Shown here one piece after another: positions 38,201-53,200 of a stretch of 64,000 bases of DNA. The position numbers and the translations under genes were made by a program. The stretch is from positions 4,402,001 to 4,466,000 of the forward strand of contig NC_092800.1 in the NCBI RefSeq assembly GCF_918797505.1, written 5' to 3'. The notes under the pieces are model-generated. The model did not search any database, was not told the DNA's origin, and was given only the letters and a program-made list of their open reading frames with translations. Numbering within the stretch: position 1 is the first letter of the stretch; each line of letters starts with the position of its first letter. The DNA comes from Bemisia tabaci. Lineage: Eukaryota; Arthropoda; Insecta; Hemiptera; Aleyrodidae.

Positions 38201-41200
38201 CCCAGTAGCACCAACCAAAGTTTTTGCTGGCACGAGAAAGTTCACCTTTGCTCATTAAAATGGTGCAGATGAGCTTAAATGAATATTCCCATCAGTTGTT
38301 GGATGGTGGACTGCTGTGAACCATCCCAACCCAATCCCATTTCCAGATCGGGCTGTTGGCGGTCTGGAAAAGAGCTGGGAAAAGTCAGGGACTTTGTGCA
38401 ATAAGTCAAAGAATTTGTAGTAAAAGTCAGGTAAATTTCTGCGACATCTACTAATCACTTTAACATTACTGATCTTCCATCTGCTTACCTTTCTGGTCAT
38501 TTTTAAGGCTTGTCATCTGTTAATATACTACTACTATCATTTGATATTTTAACAAGGAAATGTCCAAAGTTTAGGGAAAAATAGCATACTTCAAGTGGAA
38601 AATAAAGGGTGATGGACATTTTGTTCGGAGGTCAGGGAAAGTCAGGGAATTAGAAACTTTTCGAGTCAGCGAAAAGTAAAAATAGTCGGGAAAAATCAGG
38701 GAATTTGAAGATAAAGAAATTATGGCAACCCTGCATTTCAAATCAGATATTCAATTATGCTAATGATCCATAGAATACATAGAGTTGTAATGTAAATGGA
38801 AGAACTGCCGCCATGTTCTGCTCGACTAGTTCCGAGCCCAGTTTGCGCCGAGCTTCAGTTACTTTTTCAATACATGTTCGATTCAAAATGGCAGTGTGGA
38901 ATACGAGGTGATTCCTATCTTCTTCGTTTGCACAGGATGGCTGGGTACCCGTGTATCGCAAACAATTGATCATGTATCGAAAAAGTGACCTGGCGTCACA
39001 CAGGAGTCTTGGAATTTGGTACCTGGAAAATGCTTAAAAGTGGCGCCAGCTCTCCCACTTACATTACAATTCTAATTCTATTTACCCTATGTAACAATCC
39101 TTAATTGAATTAGTTCATAGATTTTATGTCTTCTGAAGCTAAAATCAAATCAAAGCTTGTGATTCCTTAAAAAGTTGGTAAGTATTTTTGGATTTCTTTT
39201 CAAAGAATCTTTCATACGAGACCACAGAATTCTGTGTCAGCTAATTTAAGTCTTCTTTCAGTTTTTATTTCGAGTATTTTGTAGTAACTGTTTTTATCTC
39301 ATTTTTTCGTTTCCAGGAAACTGGGAGAACGATTTCCCTGTGCCCGAAGAGTGGGATAATGAAGAATATACTGGTTCGCTCACTGAAACCAAAGTCTTCA
39401 CACCCAGCTCAGCTGTACCTGAAGAACCGACTGTTGAGACTACCTCAACCCTCCCGACTGAAGAAAGCCAAGACTTGTCCTCGATCACCAAAGCGCCATC
39501 CCCGCATACACAACAGGTACCATCAATACAAGTACCTCTAAATCTCCCAATTTCTTAAAGTTCCTCTCAAAATATATTTCTAGTTTTTGAAGTCTGAGAC
39601 TGTTTTTAGTCCGCTTTTTAGACAATCAAATATTGATGCTTCAAAAAAAATTGTAATGGCAGGTTTCATTTTGGAAGTTCTTCTTTAGGGACCCATTTAA
39701 ATACCTTACTAAGTTACTATAATGGTCCTGTTGCAAACTTTTGCTAGAGCAAAAATAAGAGTTGTTACTGATAGAAAGTGTCTCAAAAATCAAGATGAGG
39801 GCATCGTCAAAGTCTGAAATGCACTCCTTACTTCACAATTTGCATAAGAAATTTGCGTTTTTTTGAGCTTCCCGCTTCAAAAACAATACCACAGCATGCA
39901 TTAACATTTCATTAGAGGAGTCATTCCATCCAACCCCTGGTCTCAAGGATACCACGCAATATTTAACATAGCCGACGCCAATCCGCCGGAACTTATGTGA
40001 CGGGACGATAATTTTAACCCCCTGATAACAATTGGCGTGTTTAAATTCACCTTTTTCTCGCGTTGGTAGATATCCGGCTTGATTGATCTTGTGCTCTCCT
40101 CAACTTATGCGCGGAAGAGTCGCCCATGTTGAGCAGGGATTGAATGGAATGACTCCTCTAACGAAATGTTCATCCGTGCTGTGGTATCCTTGTTGAAGCA
40201 GGAAGCTTAAAAAAAAATGCAAATTTCTCATGCAGATTGCGAAGTTAGAAGTGCATTTCAGAGTTTGCCGATGAGTTCATCGTGATTTTTGAGACATTAT
40301 CTACATACAAGGAACAATTCTTATTTTTGCTCTAGCAAAAGTTTGCCACAAGCCCATTCTTCATCAGCTTGGTCTCGAGCTCTAGGAGCAGAGATGGTTA
40401 AGTTTTTGAATTTAATGAAATAGAACTTGTTAATTTCTTTTTACTGTATCTCCAAAATAGGTCTGTGAATTACCCTGTCAACATTTTTCTTATATAATCC
40501 TTGCAAAGTATCATCTCTCTGTCATGCCCATAATGAATTTTCAAGATTAGACATTTGTAAATCAAGCTAAAAGTGTTGGCAGAAGAAACATTTCAAAATT
40601 AATGCCAAGGTTAGCTTTTTGAGCAAATCAAAGCAGATACCTGAAGACTGCAAGGTCTTCCAGATCAAATTTTCAGCTCATTTGGTTGTGAATTAGTCCA
40701 TTTACAACTTTTCTTGAGACAAGTTTTTGGAACCCCACAACAATTGTTTTCTCTCCTGAGCAACTAATTAACAGTTTCAGGAACAGATACATTCCTCTCG
40801 TAAGCATTAACTAGTTTTCTGGGAGGGTAGGGCTGTGCGAATAGTGAATTTTCCGAGCGAAGCGAATAGCGAATAATTTCGGTAACTATTCGCGAATAGC
40901 GAAGCGAATAACGAATAATTTATGTCAATTATTCACAGCTACGAATAGTAAAACGAATAATTGGAAATGACTTTTTGAAGAGTGAAAATTCGCGAATATT
41001 ACAAAAGTCGACAAAAAAAATGTGATCAATTTTTTAAGAATTTTCCATTTGCTCATATGCCTGCACAGAAAACAATGAAATGCTATGATAGTAGCCCAGG
41101 CTGTTAAGAATTTGTTCGAAGATCTCTGGATGCTGGCTTGACAGTCACCCTGCAGTTACGCATGCATTTCCAGGATTGGGAGATAACTGCGCGGGCAGTC

Positions 41201-44200
41201 AAGGTAGTATCGAAGGATCACTAGACACATTTTCTTATTTTATTTTTTTTGGTGTAAATAAAACTGTGCTTATGAACTTTTTTTTTTCAATTTCAGACAT
41301 TTCTGTGTCTTTCAATCCTTAATTTGGGCTCTTTGCTTATTCCCCCAATCGCAATCGCGCTCGCTGTTCGTAAACTCGGCAAAGTCGGTGCAGATCACAG
41401 GAGATCCGCCGTTCGCGATGTCTCGGGTAGAAGCGTTTTACGTTTCACGATTGCCACTCGGAAATTCGTTATTTTTGATGGCGCGAATATTTAAAAATTC
41501 ATTCCTCGTGACGGCGCGAATATTTGAAAAAGTCAGTTCAAAAATTCACTATTCGCGACGGCGCGATTATTTGCAATTTGCGAATAGTGCGCGAGGCAGA
41601 CGAAGCGAATAGTCGGAATTGCGAATATTCGCACAGTCCTATGAGAGGGAAAACATTTCTCTCTTAAGCAAATACTCAATGCAGAGGAGAGAATTGTTTT
41701 CGCTCCCAAGCAACTAGTTAGTGCTGAAGAACGGATACGTTCCTCTCCTAAGCACTAATTAGTTGCTCGGAAGAGAAAACATTTCTCTCGAAAACAACTA
41801 CTCAATGCAGAGGAGAGAAATGTTTTCTCTCCCGAGCAACTAGTTCATTCTTAGAAAAGGGTACATTCCTGTCATATGTACCAACTTTTTGCCCTGGAAA
41901 CAAAACAATTGTCTTGGGGCTCCAAAAACTTGCACCAGGAAAAACTCTGTACATCATGGAATTTTCAGTCCAAGTAGTTGAATTTAAAGTCTTAATCTAG
42001 CTTGAAATGCAGCTTCACATTCTGTATTAACAAACAAATGAATGGACATCCTTGTGCTTTTTTTCTTTTAAATGTAAGGAAGTGTTTTCTATTAAAAACT
42101 CGCTCACTATTTTCCAGACAAAAATGTTTCTCCTATAAAGCTTGCCTCAGGGAAATCAGATCCCTCTCTACAGTCACCTATCATTTAATTTTTCTTGTTC
42201 TATAATGTCATTTATTCATTGTGCAATCTTATACTTTTAGGGTGTCATGGGCATGGGGACAACACTGACAGCAGCCCAAACGCAGTTCTTGAGCCAACTA
42301 ACGCAACAGCATTCCCAGCACTCGACCGATGCGATGAAACAACCAAGCTCAGTTGCTCCCACATCAGCAACGCAGTCAAATTCATACTCATCTATGTATC
42401 AGACTAATAATGAACCGGAGCAGCAGAATACGCAGTCGAATTCGTACCAGTCGATGTATCACCCGAGTAGTCAGTCAATTACTTCTACGTATTCAACATC
42501 ATCAGGTACAGGTTATTGTGCGTAACGTAAAATTGTCTTTTCAATTATAGATTACGAGATGAGCTGTTGATGCAATTCACAATATGTTTTAAAGCGCAAA
42601 GCGTAGCAGGTAAAACTTCCACAATATTGTAAAGTTAAATTTTGTGATAGGGTTGTAAAAAGGTTTTAAAAAGTTTAAAAGAAGTTTGTACTTCTAATTC
42701 TAAAATCTTATTGACAACCCAATCAAATCTTAGCTTGTTAATTGAGCTGATGCAATGTTGCAGGAGTCATTTATCAAAAGTTAATTTTTCAACTTATTTT
42801 TTACATGTATTTTATGATGGTTCAATTTTTCATGGTTCATTTTTTGGTTAGATGATTTGATAAATACATGTAGAACCCTTAAGTAATGAGGAATCAGGAA
42901 AACAAAACCTGTTCAAGTTTTGGGAAACGATATTTGTCTCATGCAATGCTGGTTAAAGTCTCTGGTTAACACGTAGGATCAGCAAAAAAACACCTCGATG
43001 CAGGATGTCGACAGGTCTGGAAAACTGGAAATTGCATGAAAAACCTGGAATTTTGAAAAATCGTAGAATTCAAAATCTGATAAAAAATCAGCGCTGTCCA
43101 CACAATCAAATTGAGGGTGTCTGTTTTGCGACTCAACAGCCTGAGAGGCACTATATGAACTATAAACGAACTGCATTTTGCAATAAGGAACCATTATTTC
43201 TGCCTAATTTTAGAAACAATAAATAGGCCATCGGTTTTCTTAAGCAAAAAGGTGCTTTTATAGAAGAGCCAAAGGTATTGGTTCCATATTGCAAAATGTA
43301 ATCCAAATATAAGAAGAAACTGCACTTTTAGTTAGTTCAATGATTAATATCTGAAGAATTAAGGGTAACATGTTTCTGTAATTTACTGTAAAACAAATGC
43401 TAAAAGTGGTTAATTTTCAGTTTTAAGAGTGCAAATTGTCGATGTGAAATTAGGAAAAGATAACCATTTCGGTCTGGAAAAACGAGGAAAAGTTATGAAA
43501 TATTTGCTCTTCGAGTCTATAGATACCCTGTGACACATCAAATATTCTGGAGGTGGTGAGTGTAGTAAGTTAATGTCAGAAAAATTTCACTTCCATTTTT
43601 GCATGGAGAATACACCCTAGTGTTTCCATCAACAAAGCAAACTTTCCAACTTTTTCGGAGTTAATCAGAAAATTCACTCTGAATTTTTCAAATACTTTAC
43701 TCACATACTGAAGATGACTATTTCAGGTATCTAAAATTAATTTGTATTTTTTTTTCTTTCTTATTTTAGTCCCATTCCCACCTAGCAGTTATGGAAATTC
43801 GATGGTGAGCAACTATGGTGCGCTTCAAGACGTAACTTCGCAGTCTCAGTCATTGCCTCCTCGTAACAAACCTCAGAGGGCCAGGGTTCCTCCACCTTCA
43901 AAGGTATTTTCCTTATTTCAAGTCCAAAAACTCAAATCAAATGATGATAAATTAACATTAGTTCTATTTTTACTTTTTAATCTAAAAATATACATTATGC
44001 TTGTACAATGCCTTTGACACGGAATCTAACAATGAAATCTTAAGTCAAATCCCTAAAAACCAAAAAAAACCAATAATGCAGTACGGTGAAATTTTGATAA
44101 GTTAGATAGGTTCGAAATTGGCAGTTTTATCTGACTTAAGCAAAGTTTTGAGTCATGCTGTTTTTCTGCCAAATAACTTAAGGCAAAACTCTACTGAGGC

Positions 44201-47200
44201 CAAAATTTGCTGTAACAAACGTAATTGAGTAGTAATTTCAACTAATTATGGTAATCAGAAATTTTCACTGGATTTTATTTTTAGACCCGATCATCTGTAG
44301 AAACGGTGAAAAATTATGCGTTAGATGACTGTTAGTTAAATGAGCCAGACCTACCTACCGAAATGTGCTGCAGAATTCTCCTGAAAAGCTTTGAAGCATA
44401 CTTCAAATGCCGTCATGATGTTTTTTTGGGTGCAAAACATCTGAAATTGGTGAGAGGTGAAATGCCTTTAACACCTGAGCAAGGGAATGTTGAGCTCAGC
44501 ATTTTATTTACAGTCACCGTGACCTTAATATTGAATATTTGGCCCTAAAAATTCTGTCTTTATCGCAACGGAATGAGATAATATAGTTGAGCTTGTTTTT
44601 CAGCTTCTAGAAAGCTGGAACTGAAGCAAAAAATACGGTTGCAAAAGACTACTTTTTGAATCTCTTTGCTAGAAACATTTAAGTTTGGATTGGTCTAACA
44701 GCAGAACAATTTGCCGCCTTGCTCCACTATTTTCCTGGAAATATAGGTAGCACAAAATTAGTAGTGCATTCGGTGCATCTTAACGCTGAACTCTTGTAGA
44801 CACGAGTTGCTGCTACTTAGGACGTAAGTCAGCAGACAATCAGTTGACTTATTGCTGATTCCAGACAGTTTAAGCAGAATACTTAAAAAACGAAACCTTC
44901 AAAATAGCCTTTAGTTTGAGCCAAGTACAGCCTGGCAAGGATAAAGTACATAGTAACTGTTAGGGACAGAACTTACCTTTATTTCGATCAAATTTCTCAT
45001 TTTTTTTCAACAGCATTTTTGATCAGACGAAGAGAAAGCTTTTTAAACCAATGCTAGCTCGCGTCACCAATGGCTATGTTTTAGAATTTTTGGCCAAGAA
45101 AATTTTATGGCAAGAAATGACTCGGATACCAGTTTGAGAGACCTTTTACAATTGTCTACTTGAGAAGATTTATTAAATCTGAGGACGTATTTTGTTTTGA
45201 CCAAGGGTTTGAGCAAATCAAGTCACAGGAGATACAGGATATAAGGTTTTATCTCGTTCCTTAGGAGAGATGAAGGCTAATTTACAACTGAAAGGGCAAA
45301 CCTCAGTTGCATTAGCACAAAACGAAGGTGGATTGTGGAGGTTGTAAATAGTAGCCTCAAGCGATTTAAGTATTTCCGATGTGTCATTCCATCTCCAAAA
45401 ATTCCTGATATACTGGAAGATTTTTGAGTCATCGCCGCCCTCTATAATGCCTCTGCGACAATTACGATGAAGCTGTGGCGTTTAAGCTGTCGCAAAATCT
45501 TGATTTGCCAAACGCCATACAGTGGATTGTGGAAGTTGTAAATAGTAGCCTCAAGCGATTTAAGTATTTCTGATATGTTATTCCATCTCCAAAAATTCCT
45601 GTTATATTGGAAGATTTTCGAGTCATCGCTGCCCTCTATAATGCCTCTGCGACAATTACAATGAAGCTGTGGCGTTTAAGCTGTCGCAAAATCTTGATTT
45701 GCCAAACGCCGTAAAGAAAATTGTAGAAGTGGAGGGTTGTGCTCGCAAGTCCAGAATGTTCAGAAAGTGGGCCGAATGTGATTTTGAGCAGCACCAAGTA
45801 TGGAAAGTTGAAGTCTTCAAATCTATTTGACGCAGCTACCAGCTCCATCTTGCTGGATGTCACATTGCTGATCATCCAGTAGGGAACACAACGAATTTCA
45901 AGTCTGTCATGATGAAGATCATAAAAAGATATTAGGAGGTTCGGCAAACTCATTCATTGAATTAAAAGCAAAAATGCATTCTTTAAGAGGGTTAAAGTTT
46001 ATATACTTGCCAATGCAGTGAGGGATATGAGACAGGTAGGAACCAAAAAGCCACCGAATAGTGATTTTCAAATAGCAGAGAAGTATGATTTGATAGCAAC
46101 GATTATTTTTGTTTTCTTACTCTTTATTCCGCAGATTCAGGTTTCTTTTTTTACTTTGTTTTATAGTCTTCCCTCAAAATTTAACTAAATTCATCGTTCA
46201 TACAACTTCACCCAACCAGAAAATCAATCTAAGATCTTCACAGACTGTTAATGATTCCATAAATCTTATTAAGTTTTTTTTTTTATCACTGTGTTTATGA
46301 TTTTATAAATCTCATTAAGTTTTATTTTTTTAACAATCCCTTAATTTTTGATTAATGTAATACTCTTTATTATTTTACAGATCCCTTCAAGTGCTGTCGA
46401 GATGCCCCCAGCGGATGGGTCTGTGAGCAGTAATATCAGTTTCCTGGATGTGCAATTCGGAGGGCTTGAATTCGGAACCAACGATACGTCCTTCGACAAT
46501 TCCTTAGTCAATTCGACTGATCAGAACAAATACAGCTCCAACAATACTAGTCTCAATTCGTCTACCAGTGTGGTGACCTCTCTAGCCGAACTGTCGTTAC
46601 AGAATTCCTCCAATGTCGCTCCTGTTTCAATTGATCCGTACGCAAACTTGTCCTCTGTCTCATCCCAGCAGAAACCAACGCAGCCTTCCAGCGTCTCGTC
46701 GGTTTTGAATCAAGCATCTAAGGTATCAGCTAACATCATCTATAATGAATTGTTAAAAATCATATGGGCCAGTGACGTGACATTTCTGTAGAGTATTCAA
46801 CAGTTGTTCCCAACATAAAATTTCACGGGGAAAAAAACCTCACAAAGGCCATTAAAAAGTTTCATAAAGCATTTCTGAAGAGAGAAAAAGCTTTTTTAAA
46901 TCAGACTAATGAGAGGTGAAGAGTTGTGATGATGGAACTAAGCCACGTCTCCTACCGGGCTTCAGCCAATCAGCAAACGCTGACTATCTTGCCTGGCAAC
47001 ATCACAACAGACCACCAAAAATGTCAGTCCAAATGGGTCCAGATTCTGGCGGCTTTGAATTGATTTTTTCAGTCAGTTTAGTGAAAAGAATCAGAATAAA
47101 TTGCTGCTCAAACTTTCAGAAAATGAATTAATGAAAATGAATAGGTGCCATGTACCTGTTATCTTATTTTAGCAGAGATTCTAGAATGGTACATGATCCA

Positions 47201-50200
47201 AAACAGGAGAATCTCTATTTTGGACTGCTGCAGGAAGCCTCAGCAATTCGGACTCAGACAATATAGCGAGCAATATAATTCACATCTTCGTCAAATTTTT
47301 TAATTCAGTGTGAAAAATTCGATGGAGAGGACTGCTTGAAGAAAACTCTTGTTCCTTGGTGAAATGTCTCCATTTCCAAGACATTTAGACGTTTAGGGCA
47401 TTTAGAAATTTTGCAGTCAGGAAAAACTAATGACAATCAGAGAATTGGGAAATGACAATATCATGAAAATCAAACCTACCTATAGATATGCTCAGTATCA
47501 CTTGAATGCATTTTTTTATTGTGCTAAAAGCATTGAATAATGCATCCTTTTATATTCTCAGATCCCTTCCTCTTCGTAAAGTGAATTAAGATGTAAATTC
47601 CTCTTTAATATTTTGTGATGCCGGAGTTTTCAACTTTACACCGTTGTTTATTTAGGAAGGTATGGATTCGATTGACATGAATCGATCGAAAAATGAAAAC
47701 GTGAATTGATCAACACCGATTCGATCGACAAAATTCGATCGACTCCCGGGTTTATCGATCGACTCACGGATTTGTCGATCGATTCACGGTTGTCAATCGA
47801 ATCAGTGTCGATCGATTCACGTTTTCATTTTTCGATCCATTCATGTTGATCGAATCGACACCGGTGTTTTTAAATTAACTGTCGATCGAACTGGTGTCGA
47901 TCGATTCATGTCGATCAATTCATGTCGATCGATTCACGTTTTCATTTTTTGATCGATTCATGTCGATTGAATCGACACCGGTTTTTTAACAATTTGTCGA
48001 TCGAATCGGTGTCGATCGAATCCATACCCTTCGTTTATTTATTTCCTTGTTCATTTATTTTTTTTGTTTTTTTTTTGCAGGCCCTGGGTAACGACTCACT
48101 CCTCCAGTCCTCCAATGATAAACAGTCTGGTTCCACAATGGGCAGCTATTCTTCCGGGTCAGCATCTCAGAGCGTTCGTTCAACGTCAACAGCTTTGCAA
48201 GACCTTGCCGCCAAAGCCGCAGCGAACACCGCAAGTGTCGGGGCCAGTGAAGTCCCGTCCCTATCATCGTATGGAGTTCCAGACCCTCCTGCTTCATACA
48301 ATCAACAGTCTTCGGCCACATCAGTATACCCAAAACCAAATTCATCCGTGTCGTCGTATCATCAGCCGTCCCAGTCTCTAGGTTCTTCTTACAATGCTTC
48401 TAGTTATTCTAATCCTTCTCAGGTAAGCTCTCTTTCTATTTTTCTTGCAAGCCTAAGTTAGTTGCCCGTAAATAATTTAATTTTAAGAAAACGTGAGACA
48501 CTTATTAAAAAGCTTTAAAATTACAACCTTAATATCTCTTGTAGAGATAGTCAACTTCAGGTGGGATTTTTTAAAGGAGCTGAATATATGTCATGTGTTG
48601 CAGCACAGCGCAAGGCTGCTGTGCTAAGGAAAAACTCGGTATAAGCCTCCAGGCTCTGCCAAATTTCTTTGATATATTATGATGAATTTATTGGAAAAGA
48701 TCATGTATTTTTTTCTAATATTTAGGAAATTTTGTTCACAATTGAATCTAAAATATCTGAAGATTTTAAGAAAAAATATACATAATTTTTTTCCAAAATA
48801 AACGTTTTATTGGGGGGGGGGGGATTGGGCAACATTCTAATGTTCGTACGGCGCTTTTCCTTAGCACGTAAGAATGGACCACTTGACAAGGTAGGAATTT
48901 CTTCATTCTGGTACACATTTTCCACTTCAAAATTCTACAAAAAACTCAATTTGCACAAGGAAAATTAATGAAATTAATTCCCAACCAAGATTAGCATTTT
49001 CATTAATCAATTTTAAATTTTTATTTATTTATTTATTAAAACTTTGTACATGGGAGCCCCATTATTAGGGCTATGGCACAGGTCAAGAAACACTATACAA
49101 TAATTAAAAATATAAATTACAACTGTACATTAGTTGGAGGTTAGAACGTTATTCAACAGATGAGTTTAGAAACTCGTTCAAATTATAAAAAGCCTTGCTC
49201 AAAAGAAGATCGCGAAGTAAATTGAAAAACTTCCGGATATCACCGTCACGGAGTTGTTTTTTGATATTCCAGGGTAGAGCATTTATAATTTGGATAGCCG
49301 AAAATTTGCAATCTTGCTCAGATAGTTTCAATCGGACTTTTACGTTTTTGATATCTCTATGTCTGCTGTTGTAATTATGAGACGGTAGAAGATCAGAGGG
49401 AGATACCAATCCTAAAATTTCCTGCTCACATGATAAACCAGAATGTGCTTGATTCAATTCACACTAAAATAGCTTTTGGCAGGATTCTCAATAAACAGTG
49501 TTCCTTCCTCATCCTGCTTTTCCAAAGTGCAAACAACTTGCAAGAGCGCAGCCAATGTGCAGATATTGAGGCTGTCATATTTACGCCAATGTAAAGTGCG
49601 CAATTTGAGTTAAGTAGATTACAGTTTTCTTTTATGAGCAGATAGTTTGAATTTATGCACTGAAAATTGTTAATATCTTTATTGGGAGTTATTTTCAGTA
49701 ATTTTTTTTGTACAAATTGGGTTTTTAGTGAAAATTCAAAGAGACATCATGTAGGTACTATAATGCTTAGATTCTTACCTTGTCCAGTGGTCCATTGAGA
49801 ATGATGGGTCGCCAGCCCAAAACACGTCTAAGAAGTAAATTAAAATTATCGTCACCAGTGAGTGATACATTTTTAAAATCATTGTCTTAAATGAGTAAAA
49901 CATTTTTTAAACCTTCGTTAAAATTTAAAGAAAAATATTGAAACAGAAAGTCACTTTCAAAATTCCAAACTAACGAGTAGTCTTTATATTTATTTTGCTA
50001 TATTTTACCGAAAGGTCAATTAGTAAAAAAATCACATCTGTTTGAAGAAAGATTACAATATCGTTTGAATTCATAGATTATCATTTTTCAACGGCATATT
50101 AGCAAACCCCTACCATAAATTCTGCTAAGCCAAAATTTGTTGTATCTTCTCTCCCTATTTCGTGTTTTCAAAATTTTTCACAAATAGCTCAAAGGCAAAA

Positions 50201-53200
50201 CGTAAGGGCAAATGTCAATGTCAGTTAGTAGTTGTCTTTGTAATAGTCAGGAACTTAGTTTTTAAGTCACTTTTACTTCCAAAATCCATAATTCTTATTA
50301 TTGTTTGCAGGTCACATCTTCAAGTATTGCGTACTCATCAGGAGGTAATCAGTCGCAAGGCAGCTCTTACACCCCTGTAACAAATAGTAGTTACAATAGT
50401 CAACAATCATCCTACACTTCTAATTCGTCGTCGTACCAGCCGTCTAGTAACTACTCTACTTATCCATCTTATCCTAATTCGCAAACTTACCAAGTAAGTC
50501 CTTTTTGAAATTAAAGATAAAATCTTAGGTCAATCAGCTTTCGATTTTGGGTTAAAGGAGAGATATTCATGAAAATGGATTTCAAACCACCTCAAAATCC
50601 AGCAGATTATCCACTTTTTTTTCTTAGTTTTTGTTTGTATTTTTTACGTTGTCTATGTGAAAAACTTTGCAGTTAAAAGGGATGTTTAGAGAAAGCTTGT
50701 GAAAGGAATTACAAGTGTTTATCTAGGAAAAGAGGAAGTAAAATTGACCATCAGCTTTGTGTCTCAGAGGTCCTTTTTGAAGAAAATATTGGGGCTGTGC
50801 GAAGATTCGAAAATCTCGAATATTCGAGTTCGAATAATTTTTCCGATATTCGATTCGAACTCGAACTTAGAAACCTCGAATAATCAAATTATTCGAGAAC
50901 ATTGACAAAACTTCGAATATCTAAAGAAAAAGATCGAATACTCGTCCATTCAGCCATATTGATGACATACTAGAAAGAACTCGAACAGGCGCGCAGTTCA
51001 AACTACTTATTTTGAGGTCAGGTAAACAAAGGCCAACGTTTCATTGGTTCATTCAGCGCACGGCCCTCGCGGACTCGCATTATTAGATGGGTCAATTCAA
51101 AATTCGCGCCATTTTTGTTCCACCGAATACGTCATCAACATGGCGTACAAATGGGTGAATGTACTGATCTCCATAACCTATCCTCCTCCGCCTCGCGTGG
51201 CACCCTGGTCTTTACAATGTTGCTGGACTATTTTTGCAAGATCAGCATTGATGTGCAGTAAAACAGAATAAAATGGATTTTCGGACAGTAAGCAGCAGTT
51301 TTTGCGACAGTTCTATCAATTGCTTGTTCTTAATTAAAGGAAACAATTTTCTCTCCCTTCTATTCTTTCCCCAGCAAATCAAAATGTGTGCAAAACCATT
51401 TGATAATGAAGTAAATTGATTAATTCTTGATCCTTTTATCTATAATAGTAATTTCTTTTTTCAAAATTTGAATTTTAGAAAAAAAAAAAAAAATATTTAT
51501 TTGATTTTTACTTCGACCAACACAGAGGTTGGTTTTGGTAAAAAATAGATAAAAACTAAAAATATTCAATTCAATTCAAATTCGAAACTTTTTCAAAATA
51601 TTCGATTCGACATCAAAAAAACCACATTCGCACAGCCCTAGAAAATATAATGGATTTAAAATCGCTCGCCTTTAAGTAGAGAAGTTTTTTCCCTTCTTAG
51701 GCTCAGAGGTGGTGTATAACCAGTTTCACACATTGATGGTGAAACAACAGAAATGCATATCTTAGTTTGCGGTGTTGCAGACTTCCTGTTATACTTTATT
51801 TTTGACATGGAAAATCATTCAACATAATTTCTTGAAAGCTTTGGTGATACATATTTCTTTTCTACGTGAAGAATATTCTGTGAAAATTTCAAACCAAGAT
51901 ATTGGTTCAGTCTGCTTTGCATTGAAAATAAAATAGGATTGGATATTTTGAGACACTACAACTGAAATACGCATTTTTGCAGTTTCAATGTTGATATTTT
52001 ATTTAACAAGGTATCCGTACCAAGATGATCCGATTCCGAGATGTTGCGGTGTCAGTTGCCCGATAACCTCTGGGAAGACCGGCATATGTGGCGTTTGGGT
52101 GTCGTAGAACGCCGAAGTGCGTTGTAAAGCGACTTTATATATATATCCGTACCAAGATTTCTCAAGTGGATTATTCGCTATCCACAAGAGGCATAGTGTA
52201 AAATCTGAATTGGACAGCTAAAAATGACGACTAATGTTGAATTTCTCCTTAAGAACTTTGTTTGGACCTCCTTTTAATTGTCAACTAGAGTACTTTTTAG
52301 CAAAAACCAAATATTTTTTTGAAGTTCCCTTTTTAACTGTGAAGCATATGAAAATCAATGGACCTTGGGAGGGAACTGATCTTGATCCTCATCAATTTCC
52401 TCTTTCTAATTTTGTTACTGCAGCATTTTGAATCAAAGAATTTGGTAGGCCACAGTTAATGAAGTGCACTATTGAAGAGGTTAAACATGTATTGACAGGC
52501 GATTTTTAAATTTGCTGTTTTTGCATCAGGATTTTCAAGACCTCTAATGAGAGTAGTTTTTTTTCTACCTATCTGGAATAATTGTCAAAAGATGCACTTC
52601 TCAGACCATTTCCACCAATATTTAATTTGAACATTATGGTTAAGTAAAATTTTTGTGATATTGAGAAATGGTATCCATAAAATTTAAAGGTGGATTTCAG
52701 CTAATGGGAGAAAATGGTTCTGAAAAAAAGTTAAAAAGTGATTTAGCCATATCAAGCTATAAACTACTTTTCTGTTATCGTAGAGCTCCATTCCATAGGA
52801 TTTGATTACGTGAATTGTAATATCTTTTCGATTATTTTTCTTCACCAATCCTGACATATCAGATTGGTTTGGCATGTCAGGTTTGGTGACGTCACCAAAC
52901 TGACATTTTGCTGTTATTAATTTTTTCTGCCAGTTTACAGCAACAAAATCAAACGAATCATTGAGGTTAGGTTGAGAGGCCACCTGTAGATGTAAGAAAA
53001 AAATATTTGCTCACATATTCTTTGCATATTCCACCAAAAGTTTTGATGGAAACAGCGTCACCAAACTGACATTGAATAAGTGAGACACTCCAAAAACCAT
53101 GGAAAAAACTGAAATTATGCTGAAATTAGAAGAAATATGTGGACTTATCAAGTGCACGTCTGTTTGTTCTCCTTTTCCGCACTCAGTCATGCCTTAATCC

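Noticed and set aside
47922..48461. 179-codon plus-strand open frame
   Set aside because: Its first 53 codons are the hAT-like element and the intron end; only 48081-48422 is coding, as lig exon 10.
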